Assembly (NCBI GenBank): GCA_030062745.1
Contig: CP099842.1
Location: forward strand, 8,811,838 to 8,875,837
Length of the DNA stretch: 64,000 nucleotides
Source of the DNA: Capitulum mitella
Taxonomy: Eukaryota; Arthropoda; Thecostraca; Pollicipedomorpha; Pollicipedidae
Reading direction: 5' to 3'
Below the pieces are notes generated by a model. It was not told where the DNA came from. It was given only the letters and a program-made list of their open reading frames with translations, and did not search any database. The position numbers were made by a program, and so were the translations under genes. This document shows, one piece after another, positions 1 to 12,500 of the stretch (position 1 is its first letter; the number at the start of each line of letters is the position of its first letter).

Positions 1-1733
1 GCGATCGATACCATCAGCCGCCGGCCGACTCGAGCGCGTTTCACGACGTGCGCCGGCCGCTCCGGCGGCGCCCGACCGGACCGCTGCGACGGGGGCGCGG
101 CCGTCGGCGGCTGTACCGCCGTCGCTGGCGGGGTGCCCCGTTTCGGAGACGGTCTGACAGCTATGTCTCGCCCGCGGTTCCTCCTTGGTTCTGGTTCGTT
201 TGGGCGCGCGGTCGCGGTTCTGCCCAGGTTCTGCCCAGGCGCCGGCTCGGCCCGCCGCTGTGACTCTGACAGGGGCGGTGGCCCGCCGCCCCGGACGCTG
301 CGGCGGTTCCGCCTCGGCCTGATGGCCCTGCCTGCCGCCGCGATAGAGTCAGGGTGACTGGTCCAAATCGACGACGCCCCAACGCTGATCGAGTTCAGCA
401 ATGTCTTTCTAGCTCTTAAACACCGTTCCGAAACGAGACAATGCCGTGGTCTCCAAGCACTGCTCACATTCAGAAAGAATGCCTATTGCGCCAAGAACGC
501 GTCATTACCTTTGCGTGTACAGAATTGCATCAGGTATGTTGTCTTGTTCCGTGAGCAGGTGCTGGTGCGGCGACCCGGCCTGGCCCTCTCCCCCACCTCA
601 GCCATCCAGAGGGCAGCGGTCCTCCGGAGCGAGTTCCGGCCGCTCAGCTATTTGTCGCGGGACTTCACCGCCGGGCGCTCGACGCCCGCTGCTCTGCCGG
701 CGCAGTATTGATGCCGCGGCTATTTTCCGCCGGCTGGGTGGTCGGGAGACGGCGGAGAAGGGTCCGGTGCCTCCCCGCCCGACAACAGACAACAGGGGCG
801 TCCAGCGGCTGCAGCGCGCTCCGCTGCAGCGCTGACCGCGGGACCCTGAAAGCGATACCGGGACCGGGCAGGCGGTTCTCGCGGCAGGCTCCGCTGAAAA
901 AAGCGCCGCTGAGCAGTCTGCAGCTTGTTGATCCCGTGGTGTCGCGCCGGAGCGGCTGCCGGGGGTTTCGTCATGAGCCAGAGGTGCGCTCTGTGTTCCG
1001 TTCTTTTGCGTTTGAACCGGCCGAGAGACCGTCCTTCCGTCACGTCGTCATCCCGGGTATCGATCGCCCTGCCTTGATTCCGGCTGTCAGTGACCTGATG
1101 TATCCACCATCCGTCTGGACTGGTGATGTCGTGATGTCATTCTGTGTCAGCAGGTAACACGGTGGCGCTAGCCTCCATGGACCGGTGACGTTTCCGTGCC
1201 TAGCTGTTCGGACGAGTGACGTGACTGAGCCAGACTGTTTAGACCGGTGGTGTTACAGGGCCAGTCAGTGTGGACCAGTGGTATGATGGAGCCAGTCAGT
1301 TTGGGCCATTGGGGTGACGTGGCCAGTCTGCGTGGACCAGTGACATGATGGGGCCAGACTGAGTAGATTAGTGGTGTGACGGAGCCAGTCAGTGTGGGCC
1401 AGTGGGGTGACGTGGCCAGTCAGTGTGGACCAGTGGTGTGACGGGCCAGTCAGTATGGACCAGTGGTGTGACAGGCCAGTTATTGTGGACCATTGCTGTG
1501 ACGGGATCAGTCAGTGTGGACCAGTGATGTGACGGGGCGTCAGTGTGGACCAGTGGTGTGACGGGCCACTCAGTGTGGACCAATGGTGTGACGGGACCAG
1601 TCAGTGTTGGCCATTGGTGTGACGGGGCCAGTCAGTGTGGGCCGGTGACGCTACCGTGCCCAGCCGTGCGGGCCTGGTCAGTCCGGGTCAGACCGTGCGG
1701 ACGGTGTCTTAACTCCCCGTTATCTGTCGGCAG
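1..1733. other. Graf upstream intron; no exon recognised
   Basis: GC-rich sequence. Both strands were searched for the missing BAR exons (the segment equivalent to human KFRKEQIGAAKEAKKKYDKE) and nothing similar was found. Bases 1190-1645 are the 30-bp minisatellite listed separately. The short open frames here have no recognisable content. Confidence 0.6.
1190..1645. repeat. 30-bp intronic minisatellite
   Basis: About 13 imperfect copies of a unit close to GTGGACCAGTGGTGTGACGG plus about ten bases (GCCAGTCAGT), ending 90 bp before the exon at 1734. Unlike the arrays further downstream, the unit does not resemble the neighbouring exon. Confidence 0.85.
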
Positions 1734-3551
1734 GCGGACGCGGCGCTGGAGTTCGAACAGCGCCAGTTTGACCAGGCCAGTCTCGACTACGTCTGCCTGC
1801 TCCAGGAGGTGCAGCAGCGAAAAAAGTTCGAGTTTGTCGAGACGGTTAGTGAGGCCAAACGTGGCTTATTGTGCCCGTCCGGCCTGGGACCGGCACGTGC
1901 CGCGGCCGGTCTGGTGTACCGGAGACCTCCAGCTGCTGGTGTGCTGGGTACGCTCAGCTGCTGATATGCCGGAGACCTCCAGCTTCTGTGGTACTGGGGA
2001 CCGGGACCCTCAGCCGCTGGTGTGCCGTTACCATTAGCTGCTGGTGTGCCGGGTTCTCTCAGCTGCTGGTGTGCCGGGACCCTCAGCCGCTGTTGTGCCG
2101 GGTTCTCTCAGCTGTTGGTGTGCCGGGACCCTCAGCCGCTGGTGTGCCGTTACCCTTAGCTGCTGGTGTGCCGGAGACCCTCAGTTGCTGGTGTGCCGGG
2201 GACCTCCAGCTGCGGCTGCCGAGACACCCTGTCCACGGTGTCGTTTGCCGAACTCGCGACTCTCTGAGCAGTTCTCGTCGGCCGGGACCCCGGCCGTGTT
2301 TCCCCTGTTGACACGCTCGGCGCCGGCTGTTCGGCGGCCGGTTCGCGTAAGGCGCACTTCGCGAACGGCCGTGTTTACGTTCTGATTGGTGGAGCCGGTT
2401 TTCCTTGCCGGTGTTTTTGGTGAGTGCGATTTCCTCGCTGGAGACCGTGCCGCGGACGAAAAACTCCGGGCCGCCCGAGCCTCGCCGGTGGCCATGGCTG
2501 TTCCGGTTTCCGTGGGCCGCCGCCGGCTGGTCCCGGCGCTGGCGGCGGTGCTGTCCCGCGCCGATCCCGGCGGCCGGTCCCGGCGCTGGCGGCGGTGCTG
2601 TCCCACGCCGTTCCCGGCGGCCGGTCCCGGCGCTGGCGGCGGTTCTGTCCCGTTCCCGCCGGCCGGTCCGGCGCCGTCCGCCCGAATTTCAGCCACCGGA
2701 TTCCGTGCGTTTCAGCTGCTGAGTTTCATGTACGGCTGGCTGACGTTCTACCACCAGGGCCACGATGTCGCCAGGGACTCTGAGCAGTGCATGACCGAGC
2801 TGCAGATTCGTCTTCAGAAGGTGGGCGCCCGCCGCGGCCGGCCGTGGCAACCTGCGGCGGGGGCGGGGGGGGGAGGAAGAGGGCGGTGCCGTGCGGTTCG
2901 GTCGTTACGAGCTCGGCTGCCAGGTGTGGGTCCAGTGCGGATGGGTTGCGTGGAGCGCTGTAGTCGGCGTGGCTGCCGGCCGCCGCCGAGGCTGCGTCGG
3001 ACTGTGGTACCGCCGGGAGTGGGGTGTAGATTGACTGATTCCCTTTGTGGTTTAACGTCGGTGGTTTGCCCCTTGCGCCAGGGGTGGCCGGTTAAAAGGC
3101 CGGTGGACCGATAATGCGTGGGGCATTGTGGGGGTGGACTGGTGATCTCGTAGGGTGTGATTGGAACAGTGATACAGTTATCACATCCTGTTATTATCGC
3201 ATATCTGCGAATCTACGCGGAATCGCCGATTCTTTCTGCGGCAGAGCATGGAGAGACTTGGCTCCTGTGGCGGAGTGCGGGTGGATGTCTGTTGCCTGTT
3301 GTGTTGTGATTGTGTCGTATTGACGTCCATGGGGGGCATGTGTTGAGTGATAACCCTTGTTGAACTAGATGTTTGGTGTGACGACCCCCTGTGGCAGGCA
3401 CTCATTGACACGATGACCCCGATGTCTGACCCACGACCTTTGCCTGTGACCGAGCCGCCGTCTGTCCTCTGCACAGACCCGTGAGGAGTTTATCGCCACC
3501 CGCACCGAGGTCGAGTCTCTGAAGAACAGGACTCTGGAGGTGCGACAAACG
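1734..3551 (+). CDS. Graf: Graf exons 1-3 of window: end of BAR domain
   Basis: Three exons (1734-1844, 2716-2820, 3477-3551; 37, 35 and 25 codons, all phase 0) encode the last BAR helix. The first holds SLDYVCLLQEVQQRKKFEFV, matching the human VSLEYVFKVQEVQERKMFEFV region. The second has LTFYHQGHDVARD, matching FTFYHHGYELAKD. The third has FIATRTEVESL, matching FEGTRSEVESL. The third exon is ended at the strong donor GTACGT (3552) rather than at an internal GTGCGA nine codons' length earlier, because this keeps the frame and the linker length. Confidence 0.92.
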
Positions 3552-6500
3552 GTACGTCTCGGTGCGGGCGGCTCAGGGTGGCTCGTCCCGTTCGCCACCG
3601 CTGTTCGCGGCTCGACCAAGGCGGAAAATGGCGGTCGTTACGCTTTTTGGCTAGTTAGCGTGATAGCTTTGGCTGTTCTCTCACTGCCGCTGTCTCAGTG
3701 TGTTTTGTGTACTCCGGCTGTGCCTTGCATCGTACCGCAAACCGTTCTTCAGGTGAAGCATGATTTGGTACGGTTTGATCTGCATTTTTCGTTGGCAGTT
3801 TCGGAGTTGTGTTTTAATGGTTCTGACCTGTTGGGATGAAGGTATGCCCGTGGTATCTGCCCCTCAGCTTGTGTATAAATGTTTGTCCATGCATAAACAC
3901 AGAGTCGCTGAATAAACCCCATGCAGAATCGTTCCAGCAATTATGAGTGCAGTATTGCTTCCAGTCTTATTGGAAACTCATAGCGCGTAATGGCGTCGGA
4001 GGACATTATCAATTCTCGTTACACAATATATTTCGTTTTCTTTTGTGATTTAATATGACAAGCCGATGCCGATACGTTAGATTCCCCGTTTCTAGATACA
4101 TCACCACAGTTGCATAATGAAATCGCGGTAACGCTACTTTTATACGCGGCATTCTCCCTGCACGGAAAGCGACTGGCTGTTGGCAAGAAAAAAATGTAGA
4201 TCAACCGAGGATCCGCGTTCCGCCGTGGGCCGTTAGACGTACATCGTGTGCAAGGAGAGTGTCCGTTTGGGGTGGGCTGCAGGTGCGCTGCACTGGCGAT
4301 TGGACTGTTGGTGGCACTTGTGGTTGTGTTAATCGTTCCTGATGGCCCATGTTTTCTTTGCTCCAGAAATCACTAGATGTTGGGAGCATGGACAAGATGT
4401 ACACCAGACAGGGCTACCTGTACCTGATGGAGAAGAGTGAGTGTTTTTCTGTTGCACTGACAGTTTTACTGCTGTCAACTTAATTGTTAAATGTTGGCAC
4501 GTGGCCGTTGCACTTATATACGTCGTTTGGTTTTGCGAACTTCAACACAAAAATCAGCCTTTTAGTGCCTAGCTCGTTTGCATGTCCTTTTTCCTACTCA
4601 AGAATAATTTTTCGATGTACGCGCGCGATATGATTTTTGGTGTTGTTTTTTGTCTACTGCCCTACCGATTTGCGAAATTGTTTGATTTATTGTACTTTTG
4701 TCCGGCCATTATGCTCCACTACACGAATGGACGTATTTTGCGTACTTGTGCTGCCAGTCGTGACATTGTTGATGCAGCCACCCACTGGAGGTCGTCGCCG
4801 TCAGAATGGTGCATCGTGATCAGCAAATGTCTCTGTGTTCGTTTTTTAGGCCATAACCATTACGATTCGGTACGCCATGGTTTGTAAATTCCGTTGTTGT
4901 GATGTTGGTGTAATTAGTCGTGGTTTCATAGATAATCTGACGTGTCTGTTGCCACAAATATGATGTGGCATATTGGGCGTTTCGGGTGACGCAGATTACA
5001 TCACAGTTTTTCTTTGTTTTTCCTTCAGTGGACTTCATTTCTATAACGGCAGATTGGCAGGGCTTGAATTTATAAAGGGCATTGAGATGGGAAAATCGAC
5101 CTAAGTGCAGCCCTTCTTCTGTCTTCCTTAACCTTCGCCAGACGAGGGAAGGGTGCCACACCCCACGCTGTTTCCGGGACCACGGCAGGACGGCGCACGA
5201 CAGCACCGTGAAAGTTGGCATAGCTGACGATACATTCATTGCGCATGTTTCGAAAAAAGAGCGACCCCAGGTCACCTCAGACTAGCGAGCCTTTGCCTTG
5301 GGTCATTTCTTTATGTCTGCAGGACGTTTTTTGGTACAAATGTCGTTTTTTTTACTGTTTTAGGACAATAGGTAGGCATAAATGGCAGATGACGGGCATG
5401 TAATTGGTTCAAAATGGCGAACAGGTGAACTAAAATAACTTGATGGCCTGTTCCAAGGTCAAACGAAGTCATTTACTTAAGATAACGTTTTTACCTTAGA
5501 ACGTTTCTGTACTAATTGTTGGCACTGAATATGACAAAAGAGACGACTTAAGACTTATTTTCCCCCAAATGTGTCGTTTTTAAGTCCAGAAAATCGACTT
5601 ATAGTTCACACGCGTAAAGTTTAACTTCACCTAAAAATAGTTCACAAGCATAAAGTTTGACTTTACCTAGGAAGGTCACTGGTTGACCTGGCGGGATCGA
5701 ACGGGATGTCTTCTGGATTCCTTGGCTATTGGGCCAACAGCCATCGATTATTTTTCGTTCCGTGACGCTAGCTCAATTTAGGGGTCAAACGGCGAGGGGG
5801 TGCCTACCACCCCCTTTGTCGTCGGTGCGAGTGAAAATCCCTCGCGTCCGGCTAGGGTTAAAGAATCCCGCCTGAGGAAACAGTACCGTAAATCATGGCG
5901 TCAGCAATATCCGACATTTGTATCAAAGCACGAGAGCGTCTGGCGTATCGTGCGTGGGGCTGTAGCCGTAGTCTGGCCTTGGAGAAGCCGTCCCGTGATC
6001 TCCTTGTCTTGCCCTCCGCTGTGACCCTGAGACATTCGGCGTACTGGGATGTGGTACGGCTCTCACTGCAAAGCCTCACGATGTATCGCTGACGGCCTCT
6101 TTGTTATGCGCCACATTTTACGTACTTTTGGTTGCTTTCATTGCGTCCTTTTAGTTTATATACCTTAAAATGCAACCTCCTAACGTTTTCCGTAGTGGTC
6201 GGTTGTCATGGCACTCTGGCGATAGCGCGGTTGCGAAGCCTTCACACCAGCACCGTGTTCAACACATCCGTTTGTCCTGGAAGTCTGGCTAGCTGGGCTG
6301 TTCCGTAGAGCTCTTCGGACGTCCCACATGTTTCCCGTAACGCGGACCCTCTCCCTCAGAGGCGTTCGGGACCACGTGGACCAAGCACTACTGCATGTAC
6401 GACAAGAAGTCCCGCCACTTCACGCTGATCCCGTACAACCAGATCACCGGGAAGCTGGTGAGCTTACGCCGCCTCTTGGCCGCCGTTTGTGGGTGTCGTG

Positions 6501-9500
6501 GCGGCCTGCGTTGACGTTGAGACTGGCGCACACGTCAGTCCTGGTCTGGAGCCAGCACGAAGCTGCCGGTTCTGATGGCTGTTTGGCTGTCCAGATCCGT
6601 GATAGTTGGTTGTTGGGCGACGGTGGGATTTCACGCCGCTCCTGTCGGGGTCCTAAGATGTCCAACGGAAGGTGTGTAAATTCTTCTGTGTGGTGCTGTC
6701 ACGAGGTTGTATGGACCGGCTGCTAAAATTCAGTGCTGACCACTGTAGCCACCATGGATTTCGGTGCACCAGATGGTTTGGAAGGCTGCGCTGGTCGTCT
6801 CGCCGTTGCTGCAGAGGTTGATGAATGCCAAATGGCGCTGAAGTCTCGCTGGTGTTACAGACTGTTGTACTACCATCTGGTCACCATGTGGACCAGATAG
6901 TGCTGAAGTCGTGCTGTTGTTACAGACTGTTGTACTAGACTACTCGACGGACCAGATGGTGCTGAAGTCGTGCTGTTGTTACAGAACTCGACGGACCAGG
7001 TGGTGCTGAAGTCGTGCCGTTGTTACAGAGCTCGACGGACCAAATGGTGCTGAAGTCGTGCGTGCGCCGGATGTCGGACACGATAGACCGCCGATTCTGT
7101 TTTGACGTGACGGCGGAGGAGCGGGACGGCCAGGTGTACACCCTGCAGGCCATCTCCGAGGACGACCGTCGACTCTGGATGGACGCCATGGACGGCAAGG
7201 AGCCGGTACGGAACCCCCACGCTCCCACCCTCCACCCCCGTCCGATTCTGGATGAATCCCTCGTCAGTGGCGTTCCGAGACGATGGTGACAGCTTTGGAG
7301 CAGTCTTGCTGGTATTTTGATGGACTTCGGTACTTCCAGCACGCGGACCAATTCACAGTGCTCGAACTGAGGGGCATTGCTGCACCCGATAGCGAGCGAG
7401 CACTACCCAATGAAGTTGCTCTGTCACGCATAACCGTGCCTGATCGGCCGTTCCTGCTCATATCCGCCTGGCGGCCTGTGGCGTCTGACTGTGTCTGATG
7501 TCTGGCGGTGTCTGGCCGTGTCTGACCGGGTCTGACCGGCTGCCTGATACTCCTGCAGACGTACTCCCGGCACGGCGGCCCTGTGGCGTCTGACTGTGTC
7601 TGATGTCTGGCGGTGTCTGGCCGTGTCTGACTGTATCTGACCGGCTGCCTGATACTCCTGCAGACGTACTCCCGTCACGTTTTTTTTTTTTTTTTTTTGT
7701 GGGGTTTTTGGGCTTTTTTGGGCGGGGCCGGCCGGCTGCCTGATACTCCTGCAGACGTACTCCCGACACGGCGGCCTGTGGCGTCTGACTGTGTCTGATG
7801 TGTGGCGGTGTCTGGCCGTGTCTGACCGGGTCTGTATGGGTCTGACCGGCTGCCTGATACTCCTGCAGACGTACTCCCGACACGGCGGCGAGCAGCGGTC
7901 GGACGAGACGTGTCTGGACGAGGCCGGCCTGTTGTTCGTCAGCCGGTGTCTGGAGCAGCTGGAGCGGCGCGGACTGCAGGACCAGGGACTCTACCGCGTG
8001 GTGGGCGTCAGCTCCAAGGTACACGCCCAGCCGGTGATCCCCCCCCCCCTCCCCGCCGGCAGGAGTGCGGAAAACCGGCCTGTGCCGTCCCCTGTGTGAC
8101 CACCGGGTGACGGAACGGCTCCTGGACTGATCGACAAACTCACGGACTGAGTGAGAAATTGACGTACGGAGAAAATGATCGATCAGCAGATGCATGGTAG
8201 GCTCGTGGACGGATCGGTACACGGAATAGAAGAGTGGGCGATACGTTGACAAAGTGATGGAATTGCAGACTGACACTTCCTCTTATTCGCTGGTGCCTCG
8301 ACCCATTCACTTATACTTTTGTTTCGTTGTTGGCCTTGTTTGTTTTCCTCCGTGGCAATTAAAAATTGAAAAGGAAGCTCTTGGACCGGCCGGCCTGTTT
8401 TGAAATGAGTTCGCCATTTGTGTCATTATGCTGTTGGATATCCTTTGCGACCGAGTCCGCGTCATCGTGGGCCATCCGTGTCTAATTAAAGTGCCGCTCA
8501 GTCCGCACGAGTCTCCGGGCTGGATTTCTCCCGAGCGAAGGGGTCGCTGGGTTGCTCCGGTCGGGGTCGGTGTTCCAGCTCTGTGTGTGGCTGCTGTAGG
8601 CCAGTGGTGTGGTACAGGGCTGCCGCTCTGGTCGGGGTCGGTGTTCCAGCTCCGTCCGTGGCTGCCGTAGGCCAGTGGTGTGGCACAGGGCTGCCGCTCT
8701 GGTCGGGGTCAGTGTTCCAGCTCTGTCCGTGGCTGCTGTAGGGCAGTGGTGTGGCACAGGGCTGCCGCTCTGGTCGGGGTCGGTGTTCCAGCTCCGTCTG
8801 TGGCTGCTGCAGCGGTGCAGCAGAGTCGGTGTTCCAGCTCTGTGTTTGGTTGCTGCAGGTCAGTCGGCTGGTACAGCTCGGCCTGTGTCCGGCCAAGTTC
8901 GAACAGGTCTCGCTCGACAACCCGGTCGACTGGGAGAACAAGACACTGACCAGCGCCGTCAAGACATACTTCCGGAACCTGCCGGAACCGCTGATGACAT
9001 TCAAGCTGCACGGAGAGTTCATGAACGCCGCTAGTGAGTTCTGGAAAAGGCGGGCCAGTTTTGTGTGTTCGCTGAGGCGTGTTTCGTTTTTTTCGTTTTT
9101 TTTTTGTTTTTCGTTTGCTTAAATTTGGCGATGACTTTAGCGCGTTTTTAACTATCTTCTTTGTTCGCCCGAGAAATGTGGACCAGTTCACACCTGTCCC
9201 TCTATTCAACCTGTTGTCACAGCCGCTGAGCTTTCAGTGATGGTTTGCAATATCGAATGCAGATTGAAGCGTTTTGTTGTCTTATCACCATTGTACAACG
9301 TTGCACGACGATACAACTTCGATGGGTATGGCTAATACCAATGTTTGTCGTTCTTTCCGTTCAGAAACCGACAAAAAGGATGCTCGCGTGGCAAAGGTGC
9401 GCAGTCTAGTCAGTAAGCTGCCCAAGCTGAACTACCAGCTGTTGAAGCTTCTCATAAGGCACCTGCAAAAGTGAGTCGTGAGAACCGTGGTGCGGCGACC

Positions 9501-12500
9501 AGTATCCGTGAGAATTCGTGATCTGCGGTCTAGTTGGTGCGTCGATCACGCTCCGCCGCTGCTTTTTCGCACGGAGAAGTTTTGAGTCGACCGATGTGGT
9601 CCCAGTAGACGGCGTGTCGACCTGTTCGTAATGACGTGTTGCGTAGAGGTGCTGTCTCAGCAGGTGCCGTGCCCCCGCCCCTGTTTGTTGGGATGCCTGC
9701 CAGGAGCGTTCCCCCGCCTGCGTTGCCCCACCGAATGCCGCACGTCTCCGTGCCCGGAGATGTGCCGGTCTCCCGGCGGCGTTGTCCGGCGGGCTTAGAG
9801 TCCTCCCTGTTGCCGGGGAGGACTTCGTGGTCCTCTCGAACCACCAGGTGCCGCACTAACCACCCCTGGTGGCGAAACCGATCTGCAAGGCAGCGCCGCC
9901 GGCCCGTCCTGTCCTGCTGACGCCCACGGTGACCCACTGCCCCAGAGTCAGCGAGAAGAGCGACCGCAACCTGATGTCAGTCAGCAACCTGGCGGTCTGC
10001 TTCGGGCCGACGCTGCTGCGGCCCGAGGAGGACACCATGGCCGCCATCATCGACATCAAGTTCTGCAACACGGTGGTGGAGACGCTCATTCTGCACTATG
10101 ACGTGGTGAGCGAGAGCGGCTCTGGTGCCAGACGATGGGTTGGTGGTGTTGGCGGCGGTTTGGACGGTGATGATGTTTTGTTGTGTCGGGATCTTATGGA
10201 GTGTTTTGATTGGAAAGGTGGCATTTGCGTAGTGTGTTTATTGTTGTTGTGTTTGGGAAGGAAACATCCAAGGTTATAACAATATTTTCTCAATGATTTC
10301 TACATTTGAGGGTACGCTGAACTTTATGAGGTCACAACCAGTCAGGAACATCACAGCTTATGGCCGTTATGTGACATAGCTTAACGATACTTTTCGATTC
10401 ACTTGCACACGTACATAACGATATGCGCGATGCACCTTGTTTCGGTTGGCGTCTGTACGGCGTTATATCGTGGCCGCATACGGCCAATGTCTGACCTGGT
10501 TGACATGCGGCTGTTGCAGATATTCGGTGGCGGCGACTCCCCGCCGACCAGCGCCGCTGAGCCGAACGGTAGGCCAGCGCTGGCCAACGGTCCAACGGCC
10601 AGCAGCCAGCCGCCGGCCAAACCGCTGCTGTCGGCTACTGCCAGGGTCAGTCTGGCACCGCCGGCTGCCCTGCACAGAGTCACTGTGCCTGCTGCCGGCG
10701 GTACTGACAGAATCTGCCTCTCTCCGACCCCGCGCTGGCAGAGTCACTGTCCCTGCTGTCGGCGACACTGATAGAATCTGTCCCTCTACGGTCCCTCGCT
10801 GACAGTCACTGTCCCTGCTGCCGGCGGCACTGACTGAGCTGTGCCTGCTGCCGGCGGTACTGCCCTTGTCCGTTTGTTCAGTTTCTGACAGGATATGACC
10901 GTCTGTTCACAGTCCTCCTGACAGTCTGCCTGTATTCTGACTGCGTGCTTTACTGGCGCAGTTAGTCTGCCTGTTGTTGCGGCGCACGGCGCTCCGTCCC
11001 GCGGCCCTTACGCGATGTGTTCGTTCCATCCGGCGTTGACTGTCGTGCCCGGCAGACGCCTCGTGACATTGACCCTGAGAATTGGTGCCGTCCCAGTGAC
11101 CCTGATCCCGTGTATTGGTGTGGCCCCGGTGACTGCCCCTGTGCATTGGTACCGCCCGGATGACTGCTCTTAAGAGCGGTCACCCGGGCGACTCGGGGAC
11201 TGAGTACCGATGCCGTGCCGGTGACCGTGACTGTGTACTGATACTGTGCCGGTGACCGTGACTCTGTGTACTGATGTCGTGCCGATTACCGTGACTCTGT
11301 GTATTGATACTGTGCCGTTGACCTTGACTCTGTGTACTGATGCCGTGCCGTTGACCGTGACTCTGTGTACTGATGTCGTGCCGATTACCGTGACTATGTG
11401 TACTGATGCCGTGCCGTTGACCGTGACTCTGTGTACTGATGCCGTGCCATTGACCGTGACTCTGTGTACTGATGCCGTGCTGGTGACCGTGACTCTGTGT
11501 ACTGATGCCGTGCCGATGACCGTGACTCTGTGTCGTGATGCCGTGTCGGTGACCGTGACTCTGTGTCGTGATGCCGTGCCGGTGACCGTGACTCTGTGTC
11601 GTGATGCCGTGCCGGTGACCGTGACTCTGTCTCGTGATGCCGTGCCGGTGACCGTGACTCTGTGTCGTGGTGCCGTGCTGGTGACCGTGACCGGGCCGTC
11701 GTCAGCTGGAGCCGCGGCCGTCTCCGCCGGACCTGGGACAGGCGGTGCGCTCCGTCCGTCTGGGCTCCATGTCGGCGCCGGGTGGCCGGCACAGCAACCG
11801 ACGGTCGGCGCCGCCGGCCGCCGCCGAGCCGCCGGCGGCCAGCGGCGCCCGCGCCCGGCCCAACCACGTCTCCAGCACGCTGGGTGAGAGCTCGCCCGGC
11901 GCCGCCGCGCCGTGGGGCGGGGTCCACGCCGGGCGGGCCATCTGCAGAGAACACGCGGCCAGTGGGTACCGGCTCTGGTTGCGCTGCGTATCGCAGCTGT
12001 ATTGCTATGGGCAATTGATGAGTGAGTTTAGAGGGCATCCTCATTGCATTTCAGGCCCAAGTGGTCACACTGATCACCCACCCGGCCATGGTGGTCGCTG
12101 ATTGAGTTGCATTTATAGGCGAATGAACCTTGTAATAGGTATTCAAGAAATGACGGGTAGAAAGTTGAGGACTCCCGCCATTTCTCCCATAGCCGGGAAC
12201 GGGGTGACCTGTTTATTGTCGTGTTTTGCGGCTGAATGTTTAGTGCGCCGGCGGAGTGCTCTGAGGATAGCCAGTCTGAGTGCTCTGAGGATAGCCAGTC
12301 GTCTGTGGCGCCCGTGTTTAAAGTCTGTAAGGCGCCGTTTAAAACTGGGGAGGGCATGAGCAATTGCCATCTCTCTGGCTTGTTTGTTCCATGTTCTTAT
12401 ACAGTGCCGGCCTCACCAAAACGACATAGCGAGTGTCCTCGGTAACCGGAGCCAAATCCAAGATCAAGGGCGCTTTCCCTTCGTAGCTGGGACGGCGTGC

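Noticed and set aside
1871-2385. Cys/Trp/Gly-rich frames
   Set aside because: Repeat shadows of the 24-bp minisatellite in a Graf intron.
11246-11887. 213-codon frame of 11-residue TVTLCTDAVPL repeats
   Set aside because: Produced by the 33-bp intronic minisatellite; its frame differs from the Graf exon it runs into.
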